From positions 1 to 64,000 of the forward strand of contig DATGTW010000070.1 in NCBI GenBank assembly GCA_035301625.1: 64,000 nt of DNA. Reading direction: 5' to 3'. Both the position numbers and the translations under genes were made by a program. The notes below the pieces were generated by a model, which was not told where the DNA came from, searched no databases, and saw only the letters and a program-made list of their open reading frames with translations. This stretch comes from Paenalcaligenes sp035301625 (GTDB lineage: Bacteria; Pseudomonadota; Gammaproteobacteria; Burkholderiales; Burkholderiaceae_B). This document shows, piece by piece, positions 42,005 to 50,425 of this stretch (positions are counted from its first letter, which is position 1; each line of letters begins with the position of its first letter).

Positions 42005-42853
42005 TTAACTACTACTTGCCTCATATAAGGGCATTACCTGCTGAGCCGCTTGCTCTAGTTGTGCAATACGTGAAGTAGGCGACGGGTGTGTGGATAAAAA
42101 CTCAGGGCTGCCAGCCCCACCCTGTTGAGCCATTTTTTGCCACAAACTCACAGCGGCGCGGGGGTCAAACCCTGCCCGCGCTGCCAACTCGACTCCCATA
42201 CGATCGGCCTCGGCCTCTTGGGTGCGGCTATTGGGCAGATTAATCACAACATCACTTAGCATACTACCCAAATCTCCAACAGCTGGGCTGCCTAAAATAG
42301 CAGACAGCACTGACAAGCCCATCTGTGTCGCCACCTGCTGTGATAGCTGCTCACGTGAATGCTCTCGCAAGGCATGTGCTATCTCATGACCGATGACCGC
42401 GGCAAGCTCATCATCATTTAGTTGAAGCTTTTGGATAAGCCCTGAATAAACAGCCATCTTGCCGTTAGGCATGCACCAAGCATTGACCTGTTGATCATCA
42501 ATAACATGGATTTCCCAAGGCCAATCACGCGCATCAGGGCGAAAAACACCCACTTGTTGCACCAGACGCTGCATAATTTTTTGTACGCGCTGTGTTTGAG
42601 CTGCTTGGGTATCGAGTTTCTTCTGTTGACGCGCCTGCCCTATAATTTGGGTGTACTGTTGGCCTGCGGCCTGGTTAACCTCGGCTGAGGATACCATATT
42701 GGACATCCACTGCTTTCTTTGTACCCCAACAGCACCACCTGTGGTGGTATCTACAGTGGCGCAACCCACAACTATCGCGCTCGCTATCCCAAACGCGGTC
42801 AATATTGCATAGCGTTTTAAACGATGCTTTAAATATTTTAAGCCAGACATCAT
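42005..42853 (-). CDS. M48 family metalloprotease, lipoprotein (LoiP/YggG-like)
   Basis: Predicted outer- or inner-membrane-attached zinc protease in the periplasm. The first 31 residues form a lipoprotein signal with lipobox IVVGC. The zinc motif HEIAH is at about residues 154-158 and the third ligand Glu in TQEAEADRMGVELAARAGFDP near 215. LSTHPSPTSRIAQLEQ near the end is typical of the BepA/LoiP group. No TPR domain follows, so LoiP-like rather than BepA. The ATG doublet at 42853/42850 sits immediately after AGG, so the exact start is uncertain. Ends 40 bases before leuC and lies 11 bases after aroC. Confidence 0.9.
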   Translation of the reverse strand: MMSGLKYLKHRLKRYAILTAFGIASAIVVGCATVDTTTGGAVGVQRKQWMSNMVSSAEVNQAAGQQYTQIIGQARQQKKLDTQAAQTQRVQKIMQRLVQQVGVFRPDARDWPWEIHVIDDQQVNAWCMPNGKMAVYSGLIQKLQLNDDELAAVIGHEIAHALREHSREQLSQQVATQMGLSVLSAILGSPAVGDLGSMLSDVVINLPNSRTQEAEADRMGVELAARAGFDPRAAVSLWQKMAQQGGAGSPEFLSTHPSPTSRIAQLEQAAQQVMPLYEASSS

Positions 42854-42864
42854 CCTAACCTATT

Positions 42865-43935
42865 TTATGGCTGCCAACTGCCTTGTTGTGCCTGCTGCTG
42901 CAAGACATGATCCATCAACACAATTGCCAATAAAGCCTCAACAATAGGAGTCGCGCGAATACCCACACAAGGATCATGGCGCCCAAAGGTTTGCACCTGA
43001 ACAGCATTACCTTGTAAATCAATGCTCGGACGAGGTAACCGGATACTGGACGTCGGCTTGATAGCCACCGAGACACGGACGTCTTGGCCCGAAGAAATAC
43101 CACCTAATACACCACCAGCATGATTCGTTTTATAACCCTCAGGGTACATAGCATCTCCGTGCTCGGAGCCTTTTTGCTCAACAGCCTCAAAACCAGCGCC
43201 TATCTCTACGCCCTTGACAGCATTAAGCCCCATCATTGCATGAGCAATATCAGCATCCAGCCGATCATAAATCGGCGCCCCGAGTCCGGCAGGCACATTT
43301 TGAGCCACCACCTCGATGCGCGCACCAATTGAGTCGCCCTCTTTGCGCAACGCATCCATGAAGGATTCTAATTCGGGAACAATTTCATTATTGGGGGCAA
43401 AGAATGGGTTTTGGGTGATGGCGTCCCAGCTTTGAAAGGGAATCCTGATGGGACCAAGCTGACTCATGTAACCTTGAATTTGCACATCAAAACGATGTTG
43501 CAGCCATTTTTTAGCAATCGCACCAGCGGCTACTGTAGGTGCCGTCAGTCGTGCAGACGAACGCCCTCCACCCCGAGGATCGCGGTGTTGGTATTTACGC
43601 CAGTAACTATAATCGGCATGCCCAGGCCTAAAAGTTTCTAATAGATTGCCATAGTCTTTGCTGCGCGCATCTTGGTTGCGGATCAGCAAAGCAATGGGCG
43701 TACCTGTAGTCTTGCCCTCGTATAGGCCAGACAAAATCTCTACTTGGTCTGCCTCGCGTCGTTGTGTTACATGCCTGGAAGTGCCTGGACGCCGTCTATC
43801 AAGCTCTTTTTGGATGTCTTCGGTGGTAAGCTCGAGTCCAGCCGGGCAACCATCTACAACCGCGCCTATTGCTGGCCCGTGTGATTCACCAAAGTTGGTT
43901 ACAGCAAAGAGCTTACCTAGGGTATTACCCGCCAT
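42865..43935 (-). CDS. aroC: chorismate synthase
   Basis: Converts EPSP to chorismate with reduced FMN as catalyst, last common step for aromatic amino acids. N-terminal GKLFAVTNFGESHGPAIGAVVDGCPAG is the first family signature with the active-site histidine; RPGHADYSYWRKYQHRDPRGGGRSSARLTAP has the FMN/substrate-binding arginines and the second histidine; GGISSGQDVRVSVAIKPTSSI and RHDPCVGIRATPIVEA complete the signatures. 356 residues is normal. It precedes the M48 lipoprotease on the same strand. Confidence 0.97.
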   Translation of the reverse strand: MAGNTLGKLFAVTNFGESHGPAIGAVVDGCPAGLELTTEDIQKELDRRRPGTSRHVTQRREADQVEILSGLYEGKTTGTPIALLIRNQDARSKDYGNLLETFRPGHADYSYWRKYQHRDPRGGGRSSARLTAPTVAAGAIAKKWLQHRFDVQIQGYMSQLGPIRIPFQSWDAITQNPFFAPNNEIVPELESFMDALRKEGDSIGARIEVVAQNVPAGLGAPIYDRLDADIAHAMMGLNAVKGVEIGAGFEAVEQKGSEHGDAMYPEGYKTNHAGGVLGGISSGQDVRVSVAIKPTSSIRLPRPSIDLQGNAVQVQTFGRHDPCVGIRATPIVEALLAIVLMDHVLQQQAQQGSWQP

Positions 43936-44064
43936 AATGAGTCCTTTTACTACTACGTAACATTCAATTTATTTTATGTGTTTTTTATCATAGCGTGCAT
44001 TGTACCCACTATTACAACTTGCGACATCTAACTGGGCCAAAAGTGCTCATAGCGTTAGCAACAA

Positions 44065-45597
44065 TCAAGACGAACAACTCAACATCGACACCTGCTCATC
44101 AGGTCCCGGTGGACTTGCCCAATGCGCCATGCCTGATTGTTCAGTAAAGGGGTTAGTCAACACCGCAAAGAACTCATCCAAAACACCATAGTCACCTTCT
44201 TGGGCCGCAACAATGCAGCGCTGTGCCAAATGGTTACGCACTACATATAAAGGATTATTCGCGTGCATTAGATTTACACGATCTGCTAAAGATAAGGGCT
44301 CGCGTTCGGAGCGTCGAGCATATTCGTGCAACCAAGCCGATAAAGCTGACGCAGCAGTATCATCAAATAAATCCATAAAGCGCCCTCGCGCTGTCTCGCC
44401 CTGAGCACTATCATCATCCTGGTATTGCAAGTAATCCGCCAAATAACGAAAGCTCAGCGTGACATCAGCCCGCCCATCATTTAACAGTTTCCACCAACGA
44501 TCAAAAAATTCTGTATCAGAGTCATCCACTGTACTTAAACCTGTTTTCCTACGCATCAGTTCGTGATAATGATGCCAAAAAGTAGGTTCATAATGCTCGA
44601 GGCAGCGCTGTAAGTCTTGTTTTCCCATGTCCAAACTAAGCAAGACAGATGCCAAGCGAGTCAAATTCCAAAACGCAACTGGAGGCTGTTGATACCAAGA
44701 ATAACGCCCCCCTCTATCCGTAGTGTTAGGCGTGAAAGCATAATGAAACTCATCCATAAATGCATAAGGGCCATAGTCAATCGTCAATCCAAGCACTGAC
44801 ATATTGTCAGTATTCATGACCCCATGGCAAAAGCCCAAGGTTTGCCAATGCGCCATTAAGCGTGCGGTGCGCTCTATTATTTCGCGCAACCAAGCAGCGA
44901 TCAATCCCGAGGTTAATTCGAGCTCGTTATAATCTTCGGCATTCTCTACTGTCGATAAATCAGGAAAAAAATGTGCAATCGTATAGCGCACGAGTTGAGC
45001 GAGCGCTTTGGGGTCTCGCTGCCAATGTTCATAGGAGCCAAACCTTAAAAAGGTAGGCGCTGTCCGCAATACTATCGCAGCGCGCTCGACTTGCTCACGA
45101 TACACAGGGTCTTCTGAACGTACCAAAGCCAAAGCCTCGGTCGTTGGCACCCCTAATGCATACATGGCGTGACTGGCCAGATACTCACGAATGCTAGAAC
45201 GCAAAACAGCGCGGCCATCACCCATGCGTGAATACGGCGTGCGCCCTGAACCCTTGAGCTGAAGCTCCACATCAGCCTGGGGTCCAATGACTCGACCTAA
45301 TAAATGAGCCCGCCCATCACCCAATTGCCCCGCCCAAACACCAAACTGATGCCCACTATAGACGGCTGCAACCGTCTTTCCTTGAGGTAGACTTACATGC
45401 CCTGCACATAATTGTAACAAGAGCTCACGCGCCTTGGGCGTACTCAAATCCAACCCTAATCGCTGGGCTAAATCCTGGTTAAGATGTACCCATTCGGGTT
45501 GCTGCAGCGGCTGAGGTGCAATTGCCGTTGAAAACTGCTCGCCCAGCTCGGCAAAGTCATTAACAATTGTTGTGTGGGCAAATATCTGCTCAAGCAT
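44065..45597 (-). CDS. selO: protein adenylyltransferase SelO (YdiU)
   Basis: Pseudokinase-fold enzyme that AMPylates Ser/Thr/Tyr residues and is linked to oxidative-stress control. VYSGHQFGVWAGQLGDGRAHLLG, LQLKGSGRTPYSRMGDGRAVLRSSIREYL (glycine-rich loop and its lysine), HGVMNTDNMSVLGLTIDYGPYAFMD (catalytic and metal-binding Asp/Asn) are intact. The C-terminus SCSS keeps a cysteine at the site where animal SelO has selenocysteine. I prefer the ATG at 45597, 8 bases after AGGGGG, over a GTG at 45603. 510 residues, slightly above E. coli's 478. Divergent from the TehA-like gene. Confidence 0.95.
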   Translation of the reverse strand: MLEQIFAHTTIVNDFAELGEQFSTAIAPQPLQQPEWVHLNQDLAQRLGLDLSTPKARELLLQLCAGHVSLPQGKTVAAVYSGHQFGVWAGQLGDGRAHLLGRVIGPQADVELQLKGSGRTPYSRMGDGRAVLRSSIREYLASHAMYALGVPTTEALALVRSEDPVYREQVERAAIVLRTAPTFLRFGSYEHWQRDPKALAQLVRYTIAHFFPDLSTVENAEDYNELELTSGLIAAWLREIIERTARLMAHWQTLGFCHGVMNTDNMSVLGLTIDYGPYAFMDEFHYAFTPNTTDRGGRYSWYQQPPVAFWNLTRLASVLLSLDMGKQDLQRCLEHYEPTFWHHYHELMRRKTGLSTVDDSDTEFFDRWWKLLNDGRADVTLSFRYLADYLQYQDDDSAQGETARGRFMDLFDDTAASALSAWLHEYARRSEREPLSLADRVNLMHANNPLYVVRNHLAQRCIVAAQEGDYGVLDEFFAVLTNPFTEQSGMAHWASPPGPDEQVSMLSCSS

Positions 45598-45657
45598 GCT
45601 CACTGCCCCCTAAAAAATGTAGGATGATTTAATAGTTATAATTTTACCAATACCATT

Positions 45658-45697
45658 CATTGTAATCCCCTGCAGCTCATTACAATGTAAGCCCCTG
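45658..45697. promoter_or_regulatory. inverted and direct repeats between selO and the TehA-like gene
   Basis: Inverted repeat CATTGTAAT (45658-45666) / ATTACAATG (45679-45687), 9 bp perfect, 12-base spacer. It overlaps a direct repeat TGTAATCCCCTG (45661-45672) and TGTAAGCCCCTG (45686-45697), 11 of 12 identical at a 25-base period. It lies in the 129-base divergent gap, 30 bases before the TehA-like start and about 60 before selO. Such an arrangement is typical for a dimeric regulator, which is not identified. Confidence 0.4.
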
Positions 45698-45726
45698 TAT
45701 CCTGCCCTTATTTTATAGATACGATC

Positions 45727-46788
45727 ATGCATCCGAGATACCGCCAACTAATAGAACACCTTTCACCAGCTGATTTTGCTATTGTCATGGCCACCGGCAT
45801 CGTATCTATTGCCGCCTATAACGCTCATTATAATTTCATCGCCAAAAGTCTATTTTTTTTAAATAATGCCTTATACCTCTTGGTCTGGCTATTAACTATC
45901 CTCAGGCTTTGTTTTTATCCGCGCCAATTATGGGCAGATCTAGACAGTCATGCTAATGGATTGGGTTTCCTCTCCTTGGTTGCAGCCACGAATGTACTGG
46001 CAGTCCAGTATGTGCTGCTCTATCAAAATCACTATGTGGCAACAATTTTATGGGTGTTAGGCATTATATGGTGGGTCATTCTCACTTATCTGATTTTTTC
46101 TCTGCTTACTATCAAAGAAAAAAAACCCAATTTAGCCCAAGGCATAAATGGAGCTTGGCTACTGGCCATTGTTGCCACACAGTCTATCGCTATTTTGACC
46201 ACCTTTATTTTGCCGTATTTCTCTGCCGAATATCACACCGAACTAAGTTTCTTTGCCATTTCCATGTGGTTATGGGGTGGCATGCAATACATCTGGATGA
46301 TGACCCTCATCTTCTGGCGCTATAATTTCGTTCATATGGGACCAGACGAGCTCACACCGCCTTACTGGATCAATATGGGTGCGATGGCCATCTCAACATT
46401 AGCAGGCTCATTGCTGATTCAACATGCACCAGATGCCCCATACCTGCAATCTTTAATGCCTTTTCTCAAAGGTTTTACGGTATTTTTTTGGGCATCAGCC
46501 ACCTGGTGGATTCCATTGCTTTTAATATTAGGATTTTGGCGGCATTTTATTAAGCGCTACCCCGTGCGCTATACCCCATTATTTTGGGGGCTGGTCTTTC
46601 CCATGGGAATGTACTCCGTAGCCACGCGACAACTTAATCTAGCAATGCAATTTGATTTTCTCGACTCACTCGCGCAGACTTTTATGTACGCTGCTTTAGT
46701 GAGTTGGGTCATTACTTTTTATGGGCTACTACACAAAGCCGCACACTGGCTTAAACCGCAGGGTGAAAAACAGCACCAAAGACATTAA
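45727..46788 (+). CDS. TDT family transporter (TehA/Mae1-like)
   Basis: Inner-membrane protein of 353 residues with about ten helices, of the tellurite-resistance/dicarboxylate transporter family (SLAC1/TehA/Mae1 fold). The N-terminal LSPADFAIVMATGIVSIAAY matches the family's first helix (S-P-x-x-F-x-x-V-M-A-T-G); WGGMQYIWMMTLIFWRYNF and WINMGAMAISTLAGSLL follow. Members carry malate, sulfite or chloride, so substrate is open and tellurite resistance should not be assumed. Divergent from selO with repeats in the gap. Confidence 0.87.
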   Translation: MHPRYRQLIEHLSPADFAIVMATGIVSIAAYNAHYNFIAKSLFFLNNALYLLVWLLTILRLCFYPRQLWADLDSHANGLGFLSLVAATNVLAVQYVLLYQNHYVATILWVLGIIWWVILTYLIFSLLTIKEKKPNLAQGINGAWLLAIVATQSIAILTTFILPYFSAEYHTELSFFAISMWLWGGMQYIWMMTLIFWRYNFVHMGPDELTPPYWINMGAMAISTLAGSLLIQHAPDAPYLQSLMPFLKGFTVFFWASATWWIPLLLILGFWRHFIKRYPVRYTPLFWGLVFPMGMYSVATRQLNLAMQFDFLDSLAQTFMYAALVSWVITFYGLLHKAAHWLKPQGEKQHQRH

Positions 46789-46844
46789 AAAACCATCAAT
46801 GACCGCTTGGTACCCCGAACTCCGCCCTTGCGATGGATACCTCT

Positions 46845-47273
46845 TTATTTGTCCTGGGGTGCTGTTTGGTCAGTAGCCTGTTTAAATTGTTCTTGTTTCT
46901 TCGCACGCTTGGCTGCACGCGCAGCTTTTTTAGCGGGAAATACATAAAAAATGGCACACAGGTAAAAGCCCAGCGAAAGTACTATTTCAACCCAAGCGCA
47001 ATATACTGATGCCATGGCTGGATCTGACCATACGCGCACTACCCCTTCCATAAAATAAAGTAGTACGAGCATGCAAGCCCATTGCATGGTGTATAGACTC
47101 CCCCGTAAAACACCACGTACAGCGAATAATAAAGGCACAACTTTGAGTGCCAAATAGGATCCCCCCGGGCGAATAGGCGCCCATCGCAGCTCCCACCCTA
47201 ACCCAAGAATAATGAGACCAACCAAACACAAAACGGCACCGTAGTGCAATGACTTACTTAGGCGAACATGCAT
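46845..47273 (-). CDS. DUF2069 family membrane protein
   Basis: Small inner-membrane protein of 142 residues with four hydrophobic segments (about 12-29, 40-53, 62-79, 88-111) and a basic, Ala/Lys/Gln-rich cytoplasmic tail. LALKVVPLLFAVRGVLRGSLYTMQWACML and YFMEGVVRVWSD are the DUF2069 signature blocks. Function unknown. DUF2069 genes often lie next to yihY or wrbA in betaproteobacteria; here it is divergent from yihY with 112 bases between the starts. Confidence 0.88.
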   Translation of the reverse strand: MHVRLSKSLHYGAVLCLVGLIILGLGWELRWAPIRPGGSYLALKVVPLLFAVRGVLRGSLYTMQWACMLVLLYFMEGVVRVWSDPAMASVYCAWVEIVLSLGFYLCAIFYVFPAKKAARAAKRAKKQEQFKQATDQTAPQDK

Positions 47274-47315
47274 GCTGTTAGAATACTATTGATTGAAAAT
47301 TTTGATTAAGATTCT

Positions 47316-47343
47316 TTGCCAACTGGCAATAACGGCCTATAGT
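47316..47343 (+). promoter_or_regulatory. predicted sigma-70 promoter for yihY
   Basis: -35 TTGCCA (47316-47321) and -10 TATAGT (47338-47343) with a 16-base spacer, each 5/6 to consensus, 43 bases before the yihY ATG. The -35 is also the left arm of a small TTGCC/GGCAA palindrome. Confidence 0.5.
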
Positions 47344-47385
47344 TTAGGCTTATCTGTGCAACAAAAATAGGATCAGGACTCAAAT

Positions 47386-48714
47386 ATGCAATCACGTCGT
47401 CAAACTCAGCCGCCCAAAAACACCGCAGACCACTCCGAGCGGCCGATTGACGGCGACCTGAAAAGAGCGAACTCCAGCCAACAGGGTGCGACTCATTTTT
47501 TTCAACATCTGCTGACGCACTTAGCCCAAAGAAATCTCACCCAAACAGCCTCTAGCTTGACCTTTACAAGCATTTTGGCCATGGTGCCCCTCTTGACTGT
47601 GGTCTTGTCTATTTTCACAGCATTTCCGATTTTTCAGGACTTTCAGGTATCACTCGAAGAATTCCTTACTTCCAAGCTCATGCCGGATGCGGTATCTGCT
47701 AATGTGATGGATTACCTTAATCAATTTGCTTCCAAAGCAGCAAGCCTAACTGCAATTGGTAGTGTTTTCCTGTTTGTGACTTCGGTAATGCTAATGTCTA
47801 CCATTGACAAAGCTTTTAATGATATCTGGCTGGTTGACGAGCAACGCCCACTTGGACATCGTATTTTGGTGTACTGGGCTATTATCACCTTGGGGCCTTT
47901 AGTCATTGGTGCCAGCCTATGGGCCAGTAGCGTACTGGCTCGCGCTTCACTGGGCTACGTCGAAGGGTTGCCATTTTTTGCCTCGTTCATCCTGACCATA
48001 GTCCCAATACTGCTAACAGCTTTTGCATTTGCAGCCCTTTACGTCTATGTACCCAATAGAAAAATCTTGTGGCGAGATGCTTTGATAGGTGGGCTTGTCA
48101 CATCGATCGTCTTAGAGCTATTACGCGTAGGCTTTGCCTTTTATATCGCCAAATTTCCGACCTATACACTTATTTACGGCGCCTTTGCCACTGTTCCCAT
48201 CTTCCTTTTGTGGGTCTATATTTCATGGATAGTGGTTCTTTCAGGCGCAACATTAGTTGCCATTTTGCCTAACATCCGTCACAAACACTGGCACCAAAAT
48301 CATTACACGGGCTACCAATTCTCATGTGCTTTGCAGATCTTGGCAGAATTGTGGCGCGCGCAAGATGAGCATTATCTAGGTTATCGCCCTGAAAACTTGA
48401 GTCAATTATTACAATTAGACGTTCAAAAGGTAGAATCCATCCTCAGGGCTTTAAAAAGCATAGGTTTTGTAGTAAACACAGAGTTAGAAGGTCAGGAGAA
48501 ATGGGTTCTGGCTTGTAACCCAGAAAAAGAAACAATCGGGCCTGTCGTTGATCTATTTTTATTCGACAGACAGTGTGCGAATGATGCTCTTACCCAGCCA
48601 CTCATTGATAAACTAAACAAAGCGTTGGATAGTCAACGTAGTTTCAAGCTCGGCGCCCTGTTCCAACAAACCGAAACAACCGATAATACTGTTGCGCAAA
48701 GTTTAAACACCTAA
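47386..48714 (+). CDS. yihY: YihY family inner membrane protein (formerly RNase BN-like)
   Basis: Polytopic membrane protein of 442 residues. Six helices lie in about 60-290: LTQTASSLTFTSILAMVPLLTVVLS opens the family domain, and LIYGAFATVPIFLLWVYISWIVVLSGATLVAIL closes it. The first 40 residues are polar. The soluble C-terminal third (about 300-442) resembles a winged-helix-like YihY tail (QLLQLDVQKVESILRALKSIGFV). The old RNase BN name was withdrawn for this family; the function is unknown. Probably cotranscribed with the CBS gene directly after it. Confidence 0.92.
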   Translation: MQSRRQTQPPKNTADHSERPIDGDLKRANSSQQGATHFFQHLLTHLAQRNLTQTASSLTFTSILAMVPLLTVVLSIFTAFPIFQDFQVSLEEFLTSKLMPDAVSANVMDYLNQFASKAASLTAIGSVFLFVTSVMLMSTIDKAFNDIWLVDEQRPLGHRILVYWAIITLGPLVIGASLWASSVLARASLGYVEGLPFFASFILTIVPILLTAFAFAALYVYVPNRKILWRDALIGGLVTSIVLELLRVGFAFYIAKFPTYTLIYGAFATVPIFLLWVYISWIVVLSGATLVAILPNIRHKHWHQNHYTGYQFSCALQILAELWRAQDEHYLGYRPENLSQLLQLDVQKVESILRALKSIGFVVNTELEGQEKWVLACNPEKETIGPVVDLFLFDRQCANDALTQPLIDKLNKALDSQRSFKLGALFQQTETTDNTVAQSLNT

Positions 48715-48738
48715 ATGCCAACCATCAAGGAGAATGCC

Positions 48739-49194
48739 ATGTTAAAGGTGAGCGAGATACTAAAAGTCAAAGGGGACATTCTCTATACCGCATCCCCTGA
48801 CACCCTAGTCAGCAAGGCTATCGCTGTCATGAGTGAGCAAAACATTGGCTCACTGGTCATTATGGAGCATGGCGAGCTCGTAGGCATGCTGACATTCCGA
48901 GAGGTGATCCGACATTTGCACGAGAAAAAGGAAAAGGCGGGTAATTACACCGTGCGTAGCATAATGGATGATGCCCCGGTCAGCGTCACCCCTAATACAG
49001 GTGCAGACGAAGTTCAACGTCTTATGCTGGACAAGCATACTCGCTATATGCCTGTGATGGATGGACCTGTCCTCCAAGGTGTAATCTCTTTTTATGATAT
49101 GGCCAAAGCAATTGTGGATGCACAGCAGTTTGAAAATCGTATGCTCAAAGCCTACATCCGCGACTGGCCCGAAGAAAACATCTCAGAGCATTAA
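48739..49194 (+). CDS. CBS domain-containing protein
   Basis: Stand-alone pair of CBS domains, 151 residues, a Bateman module that usually binds adenine nucleotides. CBS1 runs from ILYTASPDTLVSKAIAVMSEQNIGSLVIM to LVGMLTFREVIRHL; CBS2 from VRSIMDDAPVSVTPNTGADEVQRLML to GVISFYDMAKAIVD. The start is the ATG at 48739, 6 bases after AAGGAG; an ATG at 48715 directly after the yihY stop has no ribosome binding site. No catalytic domain. Role unknown; it is likely cotranscribed with yihY. Confidence 0.92.
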   Translation: MLKVSEILKVKGDILYTASPDTLVSKAIAVMSEQNIGSLVIMEHGELVGMLTFREVIRHLHEKKEKAGNYTVRSIMDDAPVSVTPNTGADEVQRLMLDKHTRYMPVMDGPVLQGVISFYDMAKAIVDAQQFENRMLKAYIRDWPEENISEH

Positions 49195-49224
49195 TCTCGT
49201 CTGATCAGTAGCTTGTCCGCTTTG

Positions 49225-50214
49225 CTAAGACAATGCTTTTTGCCTGTGCAATTGCTCCCAAGCCTCGTCTAATACAGCAATTTCTTCGCGTGCAACAACG
49301 CGATGATCTGTCAGAAAACGGCGCCATTGGCGTGCACCGCGCATGCCATGTGCCCAACCTAACAATGGTTGTAGCAAACGGCGCAACCCTACCCCCTGTT
49401 TTAGCTGCTCAACACAATAAGCACGTATATTGTCAAAAACCTGCTCATCATCCAGCAGGGGCACAGCAGGCCATAGCACAGCATGCATCTGGCTCAAAAC
49501 ACGTGGTGTGTGCCATGCCGCACGCCCAATCATTGCCCCTGAAAACTCTTTTAAATGCTCACTAACTTCGACCGCTGTTTGGATTCCACCATTCAAAATA
49601 AACTGCGCTTCAGGAAAGTCTTTTATAAGCGCAGCCGCTGCCTCATAACGCAAAGGGGGAATTTCACGGTTTTGTTTTGGGGATAGTCCCCCTAAAACAG
49701 CGTTACGGGCATGCACCACAAAAACACGCACCCCCTCATCATACAAAGTGCCTACAAAATCACGCACAAAACCATAACTATCGTTTTCGTCCAAACCCAA
49801 TCGATGTTTAACGGTCACAGGGATAGTGACTGCGTCTTGCATGGCCTTTAGGCAATCAGCCACTAATTGTGGACGGTGCATCAAGATAGCTCCAAAATGG
49901 CCTTCTAGGACTCGTGCGGACGGACACCCACAGTTTAGGTTAACCTCATCGTAACCCCACTGTTCGGCGATACGAGCTGCAGCAGCTAACCGTTTAGGAT
50001 CACTACACCCTAATTGCAAGGCAACTGGGTGCTCGGCAACGTCAAAATCCAGTAATCTTGCGCGATCCCCATGCTCGATCGCTGCGGTACTGATCATCTC
50101 TGTATATAGTCGAGCATTTGGGGCCAACAATCGATGGAAAAAACGACAATGACGATCCGTGACATCGATCATGGGGGCAACACAAAGCGCCCAATGAGCG
50201 TCATTTTTTGTCAT
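49225..50214 (-). CDS. dusA: tRNA-dihydrouridine(20/20a) synthase DusA
   Basis: FMN enzyme that reduces U20/U20a of tRNA D-loops with NADPH. The N-terminus LCVAPMIDVTDRHCRFFHRLL is DusA-specific wording. EVNLNCGCPSARVLEGHFGAILM includes the catalytic cysteine that protonates uracil; VTVKHRLGLDEND and FVVHARNAVLGGLSPKQNR are the flavin and phosphate regions; FILNGGIQT is the FMN phosphate loop. Start at ATG 50214 with AAGGG 7 bases upstream; 329 residues. Divergent from thrB. Confidence 0.95.
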   Translation of the reverse strand: MTKNDAHWALCVAPMIDVTDRHCRFFHRLLAPNARLYTEMISTAAIEHGDRARLLDFDVAEHPVALQLGCSDPKRLAAAARIAEQWGYDEVNLNCGCPSARVLEGHFGAILMHRPQLVADCLKAMQDAVTIPVTVKHRLGLDENDSYGFVRDFVGTLYDEGVRVFVVHARNAVLGGLSPKQNREIPPLRYEAAAALIKDFPEAQFILNGGIQTAVEVSEHLKEFSGAMIGRAAWHTPRVLSQMHAVLWPAVPLLDDEQVFDNIRAYCVEQLKQGVGLRRLLQPLLGWAHGMRGARQWRRFLTDHRVVAREEIAVLDEAWEQLHRQKALS

Positions 50215-50303
50215 AATGAAACCCTTGAACACAAGCAAATCTAACGGCTGGCTTATTTGGCGTCACTAACCTTATACTGCTAGTTTGCGATTGATAACTG
50301 CAA

Positions 50304-50326
50304 AGTATAGTTAAAATCTCTATACT
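50304..50326. promoter_or_regulatory. palindrome in the dusA-thrB divergent promoter region
   Basis: AGTATAG (50304-50310) / CTATACT (50320-50326), 7 bp perfect with 9-base centre. Both arms resemble -10 hexamers (TATAGT on plus, TATACT on either strand), and a TTGATA/TTGCGA lies upstream at 50286-50296. The 211-base gap between dusA and thrB holds no gene; this is its only clear structure. It may simply be overlapping divergent -10 boxes. Confidence 0.35.
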
Positions 50327-50425
50327 ATGCTCTTTTACGCCAAAGCAATTGTGGTAATCCAGTGTATTTATTGGTTTGCCAGCTTAACACAAGAATTTAA
50401 CCATCGGCATTAATTTATAAAACTT

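Noticed and set aside
45727..46788. Naming the TDT transporter as a tellurite-resistance determinant
   Set aside because: The family carries diverse anions; the sequence shows fold membership only, and no tehB is adjacent.
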